From contig JADLDQ010000025.1 of NCBI GenBank assembly GCA_020846575.1, positions 1-16,771 on the forward strand: 16,771 nt of DNA, given 5' to 3'. Shown here in pieces: positions 6,900 through 14,700 of this stretch. Each line of letters starts with the position of its first letter. Positions within the stretch are counted from its first letter, which is position 1. The translations under genes and the position numbers were made by a program. Under the pieces are notes generated by a model. That model did not search any database and had not been told where the DNA came from. It saw only the letters and a list, made by a program, of their open reading frames with translations. The DNA is from Burkholderiales bacterium. Lineage in GTDB: Bacteria > Pseudomonadota > Gammaproteobacteria > Burkholderiales > SG8-39.

Positions 6900-8060
6900 T
6901 CAGGTCCACAGCGCCTTGCTCGCCAGGCGCGCGCCCTCGGCGAGCGCGCCCAGCTTCGCCCAGCCGATCTGCGAGTGCACGCGGTAGCCCATGCCGCAGT
7001 CGGTGGCGGCGATCACGTTCTCGCGTCCCACCACGCCGGCGAAGTTGCGGATCCGGCGCGCTACCAGCTCCGGATGCTCGACGGTGTTGGTGGCGTGCGA
7101 GATCACGCCCGGCATGAGGATCTTTCCCGCCGGCAGCTTCACGCTCCGCCAGATTTCCCATTCGTGCTCGTGCCGCGGGTTGGCGGCCTCGAACGAGATC
7201 GCCTGTACGCGCACCTTCAGAAGCAGATCGACGATGTTCGCCAGCGGCAGGTCGTCCACGTGCGGGCCGTGCCAGCTGCCCCAGCAGATGTGGTAGCGCA
7301 CGCGGTCCTCGGGAATGCCGCGCAGCGCATGGTTCACCAGCTCGATGCGCCGCGCCGCGATCGAGCGGTAGTCCTCGACCGAGGCGTTCCCGATGTAGGA
7401 CGTCCACAGATCGGGCAGGTGCGGATCGTCGATCTGCAGGACAAACCCGGCGTCGACGATCGCCCGGTACTCCTCGCGCATCGCCTCGCCGACGGCCTGG
7501 CAGTAGTCCTCCTCCGTTGCGTAGTACTCGTTGAGCCGCGGACGGATGGGCGAGGTGGCAGTCATGAACGCCTCCTCGACGCCCGCTGCGCCGAGCGCAG
7601 CGCGCAGCGCTTCGAGATCCTGCGCCAGCGCCCGCTGCCCGATGTAGCTGACCGGCCCGGTGCACGCCCAGCGCATGCCGGGCGGCACCTCGTTGCCCGG
7701 CGATTTCCAGTAGTGCGCCCCGCCCTTTTCCAGTTCGGCGTAGAACTCGCGAAACAGCCCGCGTTCGCGCGAGTGCCGCGGCGGCTCGCCGGCCTTGGCA
7801 GGCACGTGCTCGTGGCCGGCCAGGCGCCCGTTGATGTAGAGGTTCCAGGAGAGCTTGCCGAATTCCCCGTCGTTGACGATATCGACGCCGGCCTGCGCCT
7901 GCCGTCTCACCACTTCGTCCACTGCCTCCCGCAGCTTCCCGCCGAAGGCGGCGCCGGCGGGGCGGCCTCGCGGGTGCCGCTCCATCAGCGCGGTCAGTTC
8001 TGCGGGCCGCTCCAGCCGGCCGACGTGAGTCGTCAGGATCCTGCTTTCGCTTCGCAGCAT
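6900..8060 (-). CDS. MetE C-terminal-like zinc methyltransferase (copy A)
   Basis: This 386-residue protein has the single catalytic barrel of cobalamin-independent methionine synthase, without the MetE N-terminal half. Zinc-site residues are visible: H257 and C259 (YHICWG), E291 (SFEAANPRHEHEW) and C355 (ATDCG). The N-terminus reads TTHVGRLERP where most relatives have THTGSLPRP. The ATG at 8060 has GGAGG (8071-8075) 10 nt before it, so I prefer it to an in-frame upstream start at 8105. Free-standing barrels of this family (COG0620) include core methionine synthases that use methyl-corrinoid or other donors, and epoxyalkane:coenzyme M transferase, so methylation of homocysteine is possible but not shown. 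It converges on the corrinoid operon with a 34-bp gap and is a paralogue of copy B upstream. A structured leader may precede it. Confidence 0.85.
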   Translation of the reverse strand: MLRSESRILTTHVGRLERPAELTALMERHPRGRPAGAAFGGKLREAVDEVVRRQAQAGVDIVNDGEFGKLSWNLYINGRLAGHEHVPAKAGEPPRHSRERGLFREFYAELEKGGAHYWKSPGNEVPPGMRWACTGPVSYIGQRALAQDLEALRAALGAAGVEEAFMTATSPIRPRLNEYYATEEDYCQAVGEAMREEYRAIVDAGFVLQIDDPHLPDLWTSYIGNASVEDYRSIAARRIELVNHALRGIPEDRVRYHICWGSWHGPHVDDLPLANIVDLLLKVRVQAISFEAANPRHEHEWEIWRSVKLPAGKILMPGVISHATNTVEHPELVARRIRNFAGVVGRENVIAATDCGMGYRVHSQIGWAKLGALAEGARLASKALWT

Positions 8061-8290
8061 GGGCGCTGTTCCTCCAGTGTGTCTGCCACAACCGCCGCCG
8101 GGCACCCGGCATCGCGCGTGCGCGCGCGGTGCGAATCCGATGTGGCAGGCGAGTCAGATCCGATCGGCTTGGATGCCGGCCGCGTTCGCCGCCCCGGCCG
8201 GCTGTTCACCTGCGCTGCGACCGCTGCGCGCCTTCGGCGCCCGGGGTTTCGCCGGGACGAAGCGTGCGCCCCGCGATGCAGGCGCAGGCG
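8061..8290 (-). other. Intergenic region between the two MetE-like genes, 230 bp
   Basis: The region holds two adjacent hairpins just downstream of the copy B stop: GCGCC/GGCGC (8228-8232 with 8236-8240) and CCCGG/CCGGG (8240-8244 with 8252-8256). They could end copy B transcription, but no T-run follows on the minus strand. Nearer copy A lies the long inverted repeat at 8083-8148 and then its ribosome-binding site at 8071-8075. No open frame here is credible. Confidence 0.4.
8083..8148 (-). promoter_or_regulatory. Candidate structured leader upstream of MetE-like copy A
   Basis: On the minus strand CTGCCACA (8148-8141) pairs exactly with TGTGGCAG (8090-8083), enclosing 50 nt. The enclosed part contains a GC hairpin around GCCGGG-CA-CCCGGC (8097-8110) and a CGCGCG-rich stretch that can pair with itself (about 8113-8128). 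The fold would resemble a three-way junction ending 7 nt before the GGAGG of copy A. It matches no riboswitch class I know; the cobalamin-riboswitch core is absent. High GC makes chance pairing common. Confidence 0.3.
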
Positions 8291-9466
8291 CTAGCACCAC
8301 AGCCGCTTCGAGGCGATCCTCGCGCCCTCGCCCAGCGCCGCGAGCTTCGCCCAGGCGACGCTGACCGGAATCTCCTCGTTGCCCGCGGTGGACTGGAAGC
8401 CGCAGTCGTTGCCGAATATCACGTTCTCGCGCCCGGCCGCGCACGCCCAGCGCTCCATGCGGTCGGCGACCACCTCCGGGTGCTCGACCATCACGTTGGA
8501 GTGCGTCACCGCGCCGGGGATGAGGATCTTGCCCTCGGGCAGCTTGCCCACCTGCGGTACGCGCCACTCGTGGTCGTGCCGCGGGTTGGCCGCCTCGAAC
8601 GAGTACGCGCCCGCCCCGATCCGGTAGAAGATGTCGATGACCTCGCCGAGCTGGAGATCCGATACGCGCGGCCCGAAGTTGACGCCGTAGCAGGTGTGAA
8701 AGCGAATCCGGTCCTCGGGCAGTCCGCGCAGCGCGTGGTTGATCAGCTCCACCCGGCCCTGCATCCACTTGCGGTACTCAGTGAGCGTCGCGCTCCTGCG
8801 GGCGTCCCACGAGCTGACCAGGGCCGGGTAATCGATCTGCAGCAGCAGCCCCGCATCGAGGATCGCCTGGTACTCCTCGCGCATGGCATCCCCATACGCG
8901 ACCTGGAACTCCTCCTCGGACCGGTAGTGCTCGTTTCCCATGCCGCTGATGGGTGCGAGCGCCGGCATGAAACCCTCGTGCGCGCCCCAGGCCGCCATCG
9001 CCTGCTTGAGGTTCGCGATGTCCCGCTGCAAGGGCGTCCGGCCGGCGTAGCGGATGGGCGCCACGCACACCCGCGGCGCCATGCGGATGGTCCTCAGGAA
9101 CGGGTTGTGCGCGAGCACGTATTCGTAGAAGTCGGGGAACGCGGTGGCGTCGCGCCCGCCCACGCCCATGGGACCGGTGGGCACCGGCAGCCCGCCCGGG
9201 GGCATGCGCGCCTCGAACCCCTCCAGGCGTTCGGCCACGTAGGCCTGGAACGAGGGCTTGGAAGTCTCGCCGTCGTTCACGACGTCGATACCCGCCTGCA
9301 CCTGCTTTCTCACCACCTCGGCGACGTGCGCCTTCACCGCCGCCTCGTACACCTCCCGGTCGTAGGGTCTGCCCTCGGCGATGGCGCGCATGGTCTCCAG
9401 AAGCTCGGGCGGGCGCGGCAGGCTGCCGGTGTGGGTGGTGCGGATGCGTTCGGTGCTTCGCTTCAT
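8291..9466 (-). CDS. MetE C-terminal-like zinc methyltransferase (copy B)
   Basis: This 391-residue protein is a paralogue of copy A and the more canonical of the two. It opens with RTTHTGSLPRPPEL (9-22) and continues with GIDVVNDGE (59-67). Zinc ligands H257 and C259 (FHTCYG), E291 (SFEAANPRHDHEW) and C355 (GNDCGF) fall at exactly the same residue numbers as in copy A, which points to duplication. It lacks the N-terminal barrel of true MetE (about 750 residues). By family knowledge the zinc activates a thiol acceptor, such as homocysteine, for methyl or alkyl transfer. The methyl donor is unknown; the neighbouring methyl-corrinoid system is a candidate by context. The ATG at 9466 has AGAGGA about 6 nt upstream. 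The cysteine-hydrolase gene precedes it by about 200 bp and copy A follows by 230 bp, so the three may be separate or loosely coupled transcripts. Confidence 0.87.
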   Translation of the reverse strand: MKRSTERIRTTHTGSLPRPPELLETMRAIAEGRPYDREVYEAAVKAHVAEVVRKQVQAGIDVVNDGETSKPSFQAYVAERLEGFEARMPPGGLPVPTGPMGVGGRDATAFPDFYEYVLAHNPFLRTIRMAPRVCVAPIRYAGRTPLQRDIANLKQAMAAWGAHEGFMPALAPISGMGNEHYRSEEEFQVAYGDAMREEYQAILDAGLLLQIDYPALVSSWDARRSATLTEYRKWMQGRVELINHALRGLPEDRIRFHTCYGVNFGPRVSDLQLGEVIDIFYRIGAGAYSFEAANPRHDHEWRVPQVGKLPEGKILIPGAVTHSNVMVEHPEVVADRMERWACAAGRENVIFGNDCGFQSTAGNEEIPVSVAWAKLAALGEGARIASKRLWC

Positions 9467-9670
9467 GGTTTTCCTCTGTTTCGGGCGCCTCGGAAGCGCT
9501 CATCCCGCGCTTTGCCCGGCAGGTCTCGCACTGCCTGGCCTCCCGCGGCGACGGGGGTATTGCCTGTTCGCCGATCCGGCCCTGCGCCGGCAAGCTTCGC
9601 GGTGGCCGTCACGGCGCGGCCCAACCGGGGCCGTGGTCGGGCGGGCGCTCGCGCTTCGAGCCAGGAGGGT

Positions 9671-10411
9671 CTAAGGCGAAGTTGCGGCCGAAACGAGCCC
9701 CGAGCGGGCGCGACCGCAGGCGGCTTCGAAGTACCCGGCGGCGTCCGCCATCGAGATGACGCTGCCGTACTTGGCGTGCATGTCCAGCAGCGAGACCTTG
9801 TGGCTGATCTCGAAGCGGTCGAAGGTGCAGTCCTCGACGATGCCCACGTAGAAATCCAGGCAAGCCGCGTCCACCGCCGTGGCGCGCACGCAACCGCTCG
9901 TCGTCGTGCCGGTGACGATCACGGTGTCGATGTCCATCTCGTTGAGCAGGGTGTTGAGCGGCGTTCCGAAAAAGACGCTGGGGCCGATCTTGCGGATGAC
10001 GACATCGCCGGGCTGCGGCTGGATCTCGCTGACGATGCGGTTGCCGAGTCTGCGCTGTTCCAGCTCCGCTTCGCCGAGCGGCGCCAGCAGGCCCGCCTTG
10101 CGGGCCCTGTTGGCCCAGCCGGCGCCGCGGACCTCGCGGTCGATACCCGTGCTGTAGATCACGGGAATGCCGGTCTGGCGCGCGGACTTGATCAGCGCCT
10201 GAAGGCGGGGAAGGACCTTCCAGGCGCGCTCGCCGCACGAGGTGTGATAGGTCCTGATCGATTCGAGGATCGGCTCCGGCTTCAGACCGGTGAAGGCGTA
10301 GTTCACATCGACCACGACCAGCGCGGGGCGGTTGCCGAACTCCTTGGCGCCGCGGAACTGTTCGTAGACCTGCCGGTCCAGACCCGTCAAGACGTCGTCC
10401 CAGACAGCCAT
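9671..10411 (-). CDS. Isochorismatase-family cysteine hydrolase, N-carbamoylsarcosine amidase-like
   Basis: This 246-residue cysteine hydrolase has the family triad: D35 (LVVVDVNYAF), K141 (VIRKIGPSVFFGT) and C174 in TGTTTSGCVRATAVDA, where the preceding bend forms the cis-peptide oxyanion site. The TTSGCVRA stretch and length resemble N-carbamoylsarcosine amidase and maleamate-type amidases more than true isochorismatases. The family cleaves C-N amide or carbamoyl bonds in the cytoplasm. If it is an N-carbamoylsarcosine amidase it would release sarcosine, an N-methyl compound, which would interest the methyltransferases nearby, but substrate cannot be read from sequence. AGGAGGG lies 5 nt before the ATG. 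It lies between the hydratase gene upstream (167 bp) and MetE-like copy B downstream (204 bp), all on the same strand. A 5-bp inverted repeat GCCTG/CAGGC (10449-10464) lies in its leader. There is no signal peptide. Confidence 0.85.
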   Translation of the reverse strand: MAVWDDVLTGLDRQVYEQFRGAKEFGNRPALVVVDVNYAFTGLKPEPILESIRTYHTSCGERAWKVLPRLQALIKSARQTGIPVIYSTGIDREVRGAGWANRARKAGLLAPLGEAELEQRRLGNRIVSEIQPQPGDVVIRKIGPSVFFGTPLNTLLNEMDIDTVIVTGTTTSGCVRATAVDAACLDFYVGIVEDCTFDRFEISHKVSLLDMHAKYGSVISMADAAGYFEAACGRARSGLVSAATSP

Positions 10412-10578
10412 TGCCGCCCTCCTCTGGCTTGAACAGATGCCAGTTTATGCCTGCCAGGTCAGGCGTGCGAGCCGAAGATCAGGTCGACGCGGGTGCCGGT
10501 CCACTTGAGCTGCTTCGTCCTGCGCTCGCTCCCCTCGCACGCGCCGTCGGCGCCGGCGGCCGGCCGCGCCGCGAAGCG

Positions 10579-11358
10579 CTAGGCGCTCGGCTTGACGCGC
10601 GGCGCCGACTTGTCCAGGAACGCCCTCAAGCGCTCCAGGGTCTCGGGACTTCTCACGTACTCGCCCATGATGCGCTCGAACCACAGGCCCTCGCCGTAGG
10701 ACATGTCCTGCAGCCGCGGCAGCGCGTTGCAGATGGCGAAATTGGTGAGCGGCGCGTTCTTCGCGATGCGGTGGGCGATCTCCTTCGCCTTCTCCAGGTG
10801 CTGCCCCTTCGGGACGACGTAGTGAAGGATGCCGTACCGCTCGCCTTCATCCGCCTTCAGCACGCGCCCGGTCAGCATCATGTCCTGCATGCGGGAAAAG
10901 CCGATGACGCGCGCGATGCGCACCGAACCGCCTCCACCGATGTAGATGCCGCGCTGGCCTTCGGGCAGCCCGAAGTAGGTCGTCTCGTCCCCGACCCGGA
11001 CATGGCAAGCGCAGGCATTCTCGAACCCGCCGCCCAGCGTTGCACCGTGCAGTGCGCCGACGAATGGGATGCCGCCGCGGGCGACGGCTTCGCGCGGGTC
11101 GACCCGGGCGCTGTAGGGGTTGCGCGCCTTCCTGTCGTCGGCCCACTGGCCGGCGGCCCAGCGCAGGTCCAGGCCCGCGCAGAAGTTGTCGCCATGACCG
11201 AACAGAACGCCGCACTTCGCCTCCTCGCCCGCACGCATCGCTGCCTCCAGGAACTGCTCCTGCAGCGCCGGGCTCATGGCGTTGCGCTTGTCGGGCCGGT
11301 TCAAGCCGACGAGCGCGATGTCGCCTTCCAGTTCGTAGGTCACTACCCGTTCAGCCAT
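10579..11358 (-). CDS. Enoyl-CoA hydratase/isomerase family protein
   Basis: This 259-residue protein has the crotonase fold. The oxyanion-hole segments are NFCAGLDL (58-65) and HGATLGGG (104-111). Both positions that hold the catalytic glutamates of enoyl-CoA hydratase are acidic: E113 (GGGFENA) and E133 (FGLPEGQRG). Hydratase chemistry is therefore plausible, though the family also includes isomerases, hydrolases and dehalogenases. Length is usual. Two adjacent ATGs (11361 and 11358) are possible; GGGAG is better spaced from the second. A T7 tract lies upstream on the coding strand. It could be the first gene of the leftward group hydratase-hydrolase-MetE-like pair, but gaps of about 170-230 bp make a single transcript uncertain. 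Its CoA substrate and its connection to the methyltransferases are unknown. Confidence 0.86.
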   Translation of the reverse strand: MAERVVTYELEGDIALVGLNRPDKRNAMSPALQEQFLEAAMRAGEEAKCGVLFGHGDNFCAGLDLRWAAGQWADDRKARNPYSARVDPREAVARGGIPFVGALHGATLGGGFENACACHVRVGDETTYFGLPEGQRGIYIGGGGSVRIARVIGFSRMQDMMLTGRVLKADEGERYGILHYVVPKGQHLEKAKEIAHRIAKNAPLTNFAICNALPRLQDMSYGEGLWFERIMGEYVRSPETLERLRAFLDKSAPRVKPSA

Positions 11359-11614
11359 CATCAACTCCCGAAAAAAAGTTTCTGTTGTCGGCGCGCAAGA
11401 CCCGGACCACGGACGGCGAAAAGGATCCGCGGCATTCCATCCGCGCCGGCGCCGATGATACCCATGATCGAGTCGCGCGGCAGGTTCACCGGTCTCAACG
11501 TTCGCCACCGGTGTCGTGCAGCCGCCGGCTGGAGAACGCGTGCGCTGAGCGCGCGCAGCATCGCACGCGGCATGTCTTCGACGTTGCCACCGTGCCGCGT
11601 GCACGAGGAGGGTG

Positions 11615-14026
11615 CTACCGGGCTTCGAGCGTTGCGCGCGCGGGCGCCGCGGCGGCGACGGCGGCTTCGAGCGTTACCCGGTGATCCACGCCGCTCCACT
11701 CGCCCGATGGCTGCCAGCGCCAGGTGAAATCGATCCACTGCCCGGGCCGCAGCCCGGCGGCGGGCAGGCGCGCGACGTGCAGGCCCAGGCTCACCGTCCG
11801 GGTGGGCTGGTCGGCGGGGTCGCGCCAGCCGTCGACGCCCCAGTGCACCACGGCGGGAGCGCTCAGACACACCAGCACGTCGGCGCCGGCGAAGCCGCGC
11901 GCCATGGGGGCGTGCTCGAGCCAGATCGCCGCGCGCGGCGCCGGCCGCCGCCCGTGGTAGCGCTCCCAGACGGACGCCGGACAATCGCAGGCGCGCGCCC
12001 CGGCGCACGACAGCGCCCGCTTCACGAACTCGGCATGAGCCCAGGCGAGCGGCATCGCCGACCCGCTGGGCCGTCCGGGAAACAAGCCGCGCGCGGGGAT
12101 CGGCGCCGCGTCCCAGACCTGCTCGGGCAGCATGCCGCCGGCGCTCGCCATCGCCGCCATCGCCCGCAGGTAGCGCATCGGGTCGCGACCCGCCGCCAGT
12201 TCGTAATGTCCGCGCTCGCCGGTCAAGAGCGGCCACGGCCGCCCGCAGCCGCTGCCGTCGAAGGGCGCACCGTCCTCGTGCTCGCCATAGCCGTCGCCGT
12301 TGTAGCGGCGCCACGCCGGCCCGCAAGGCGTCGCGACCGCAAGCAGCGCATCGATCACCGCGACCGTGTCGCGCACCAGCGCCTCGGCAGGGCCGCGCAG
12401 GCCGAAGCGCACCAGTTGCAGCGCGTCGGTGGACACCTGCTCGTCGGCGGGCGGCGCGACTTCCTGCAGGCGGTTGCGGATGGGCAGGCGCCGGTGCAGC
12501 GCCTGCGCATCGGCGAACACCGCGGCGGGCGCGACGCGCACGTAGTACCCGCCCACGCCCAGGCGCTGCGCCAGTGCCGTGCCGGAGACCGCGGTGAATT
12601 CCTCGATGCGCGCGTTCCAGTCGTCGGCCAGCGCCAGCGCGAATTCGCGCGCATCCCGGTCGAGGAAGGCGGCACCCGCCGCCAGCGCGGCGATGCACAC
12701 GGCCAGCGTGAACGGATTGACGCCGGCATCCTCCTCCCAGCGGTCCTGCTCGCTCGCCGGTCCGCTGCGCGCGATGAAGCCCAGCGCACGCCGCACCATG
12801 TCGCCGGCCTCGATACCGCCGAGCGCTCCGCGCTCTGCGAGCAGCGCCGCCAGCAGCACGGGAAAGGCCGCTTCGTCCAGCTGCACGCCCTGCCAGTAGG
12901 GCTTACCGCCGAGCCACTGATTCTGATTCCAGTGACCGTCGGCGTGCTGTGAGGCGATCAGGTAGCGAAGCACGTCGCGCGCCTCGGCCTCCTGTCCGAG
13001 CGCGAGCAGCGCGCCTGCGCACTCGACCAGGTCGCGCGGCCACACCAGGTGGTAGCCGCCGCGCTCGTCGCGGCTGTTGCCCCAGGGTACGCTCAGGCTC
13101 GCCACCATCGCGCCCGGGTGAATCTTGTCCTGGTGCGCGTGCAGCACCATCGCCGAGACCGCGAGCTGCGCTCGCAGCGGCGCCTCGAACGGCTCGGGCA
13201 GCCGCGGCGCGAGCGCCGCGTGCCAGTGCGTCCAGTCGGCGATCTGCCGCTGCCAGGGCGCCTCGAACGGTTGCGCGAGCGCGCCGATCGCCAGCGTGGT
13301 CGCCGCCTCGGGGCTGGCGCCGAAGGCGAGCGCGAGCACCGAGCGTCGCGGCAGCTCGCCGGTGAGCGCGACGTTGCCCGGTCCGGCGCGCTGGTGCTGC
13401 CAGTGAATCGCGCCGTTGCGGTCGAAGTCCTGCCAGCCGTCGCTCGCGCCGACGTAGCCGGCGCCGGCGCGGCCCCAGGCATCCTGCTGCCCCGCATCGG
13501 CGGCGGCGAGCGCGAGCCAGTACTGCCCCTCGCCCGCCTGGCCGGCGCGAAGCACACGCCGGCCGCCGTGGCAGGCGACCTCGGCGATGTTGCCGTAACC
13601 GGTGCCGCCCAGGTGCGGAGCGAGCAGCGCATAGGGGCGCAGCGCCGCATCGCCCTGCAGATCCACCTCCAGCAGCAGGGCGTCGCGAAGCGGGTCGGCG
13701 ACGATGCGCAGCTCGAGCGCAAAGCGCGGGTGGCGATGCACGATGCGCAGCGCCGGGATGCCGGGCGCGGGCGTCTCGAGTTCGTAGCAGCCCAGGCGCT
13801 TGACCTCGCACCAGAAGCCCGCGCCGTCGGCTACGATGAACCCGAGATCCCGGATCTGCGGCGTGTCGATGCGCGGGTAGTAGACCTCGTTGACGATGCC
13901 GAAGCCGACCGTCCACCACAGGCGCGCCGGTCCGAGCGAGGAGCCGACCAGGTCCTTGGCGCTGCTCGTCCAGGTCGGCGCGATGCCCGGGCTGCCGGGG
14001 GCATCTCCAGCGCCGTCGTCGCTCAC
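11615..14026 (-). CDS. GH15 glucoamylase-type glycoside hydrolase, cytoplasmic
   Basis: This 803-residue protein has a GH15 layout: N-terminal beta-sandwich (about 10-260; SSAKDLVGSS and NEVYYPRIDTP are typical), an (alpha/alpha)6 barrel (about 270-690), and a C-terminal extension with beta-type sequence. Catalytic-domain marks are HLVWPRDLVE (326-335), RWEEDAGVNPFTLA (429-442, probable general acid Glu) and WAHAEFVK (662-669, probable general base E666). There is no signal peptide, so it should act inside the cell on glycogen, maltodextrins or related alpha-glucans and release glucose. I chose the GTG at 14026 because it overlaps the ROK kinase stop as GTGA; a longer in-frame extension to 14221 would lie entirely over that gene and is Arg-rich. 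It is the last gene of zwf-pgl-ROK-GH15. Glucodextranase- or trehalase-like specificity within GH15 is an alternative. Confidence 0.9.
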   Translation of the reverse strand: MSDDGAGDAPGSPGIAPTWTSSAKDLVGSSLGPARLWWTVGFGIVNEVYYPRIDTPQIRDLGFIVADGAGFWCEVKRLGCYELETPAPGIPALRIVHRHPRFALELRIVADPLRDALLLEVDLQGDAALRPYALLAPHLGGTGYGNIAEVACHGGRRVLRAGQAGEGQYWLALAAADAGQQDAWGRAGAGYVGASDGWQDFDRNGAIHWQHQRAGPGNVALTGELPRRSVLALAFGASPEAATTLAIGALAQPFEAPWQRQIADWTHWHAALAPRLPEPFEAPLRAQLAVSAMVLHAHQDKIHPGAMVASLSVPWGNSRDERGGYHLVWPRDLVECAGALLALGQEAEARDVLRYLIASQHADGHWNQNQWLGGKPYWQGVQLDEAAFPVLLAALLAERGALGGIEAGDMVRRALGFIARSGPASEQDRWEEDAGVNPFTLAVCIAALAAGAAFLDRDAREFALALADDWNARIEEFTAVSGTALAQRLGVGGYYVRVAPAAVFADAQALHRRLPIRNRLQEVAPPADEQVSTDALQLVRFGLRGPAEALVRDTVAVIDALLAVATPCGPAWRRYNGDGYGEHEDGAPFDGSGCGRPWPLLTGERGHYELAAGRDPMRYLRAMAAMASAGGMLPEQVWDAAPIPARGLFPGRPSGSAMPLAWAHAEFVKRALSCAGARACDCPASVWERYHGRRPAPRAAIWLEHAPMARGFAGADVLVCLSAPAVVHWGVDGWRDPADQPTRTVSLGLHVARLPAAGLRPGQWIDFTWRWQPSGEWSGVDHRVTLEAAVAAAAPARATLEAR

Positions 14027-14700
14027 GGCCGGCCCGCCTTGGCCGCGGGGCGGTCGTTCCACAACCGGAATCCGCCGAGAAAGGCGTTGGCGTTGTCGCC
14101 GCGGCGCACGTAGCCGGGCAGATTCTGGAGTTTGCGGGCGTTGCCGCCGCCCAGCACCACGTAATCGGGTCGCAGCGCGCTGTTCAGCGAATCGATCACG
14201 TCGAGCACGGCCTTGCGCCACTTCTTCTTGCCGAGGCGCGCGAGGCCGCGTGCCCCGACGCAGTCCTCGTAGCTGCGGCCTTTCTTGTACGGCAGGTGAG
14301 CCAGCTCCATGGCCTCGATCTCGCCCCCGACGATCAGCGCCGAGCCCAGCCCGGTGCCCAGGCCGAGGAACAGCATCCGCCCGCCCTGGTAGCTTCCGAG
14401 TGCCTGCATCGCCGCGTCGTTGACGAGCTTGACCGGCCGCGCGAACGCGCCCGCGAAATCGAAACCCAGCCAGCCCTTCCCCAGGTTACGCGGCTCGCGC
14501 ACCGGGGAGCCGTGCATCACCGGTCCGGGGTAACCGATCGACACCGCCTCGTAGGACCAGCCGCGCGTGATCGCCAGCACGCCCTCGACCATCCCGGCCG
14601 CCGTCATCGCCGGTCCCGAGACGAACACGCGCGCGGCCGACTTGCCGCTCACGAGGCACTTCACGTGGCTGCCGCCGACGTCGATCGCGAGGACTTTCAA
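14023..14700 (-). CDS. ROK-family sugar kinase, probable (poly)phosphate/ATP glucokinase
   Basis: This 225-residue ROK protein begins with the phosphate-binding loop AIDVGGSHVK (5-14). It continues with the catalytic VNDAAMQALG (93-102, D95), the adenosine loop FLGLGTGLGSALI (111-123) and ELAHLPYKKGRSYED (132-146). VLGGGNA (182-188) closes the nucleotide site. The full ROK zinc motif CxCGxxGCxE is missing, as in the short PPGK-like group. By family and context it phosphorylates glucose to glucose 6-phosphate; whether polyphosphate or ATP is the donor cannot be told. The start codon is TTG, overlapping the pgl stop as TTGA (14700-14697), and its own stop overlaps the GH15 GTG start. Both overlaps imply translational coupling. 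It sits between 6-phosphogluconolactonase and glucoamylase, exactly where a glucokinase would be needed. Confidence 0.85.
   Translation of the reverse strand: MKVLAIDVGGSHVKCLVSGKSAARVFVSGPAMTAAGMVEGVLAITRGWSYEAVSIGYPGPVMHGSPVREPRNLGKGWLGFDFAGAFARPVKLVNDAAMQALGSYQGGRMLFLGLGTGLGSALIVGGEIEAMELAHLPYKKGRSYEDCVGARGLARLGKKKWRKAVLDVIDSLNSALRPDYVVLGGGNARKLQNLPGYVRRGDNANAFLGGFRLWNDRPAAKAGRP

Noticed and set aside
8061..8290. Cobalamin riboswitch between the MetE-like genes
   Set aside because: Expected from the context but not found. The conserved B12-box and GCCACTG-type core are absent on both strands, and the stretch is barely long enough.
8129..10432. Long plus-strand open frame of 767 codons across the MetE-like copy B and hydrolase genes
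   Set aside because: It is antisense to genes with intact catalytic motifs and ribosome-binding sites, and its product shows no recognisable fold.
11440..11515. Possible promoter of the enoyl-CoA hydratase gene: TATCAT on the minus strand (11455-11460) and two ACCGGT copies (11488-11493, 11507-11512)
   Set aside because: The -10 match is good but the -35 is poor. The short ACCGGT repeats are expected often in such GC-rich DNA, so the support is too weak for a feature.
14027..14221. N-terminal extension of the GH15 enzyme to an ATG at 14221
   Set aside because: The extension is wholly within the ROK kinase gene in another frame and is Arg/Gln-rich. The GTG overlapping the kinase stop fits the operon pattern.
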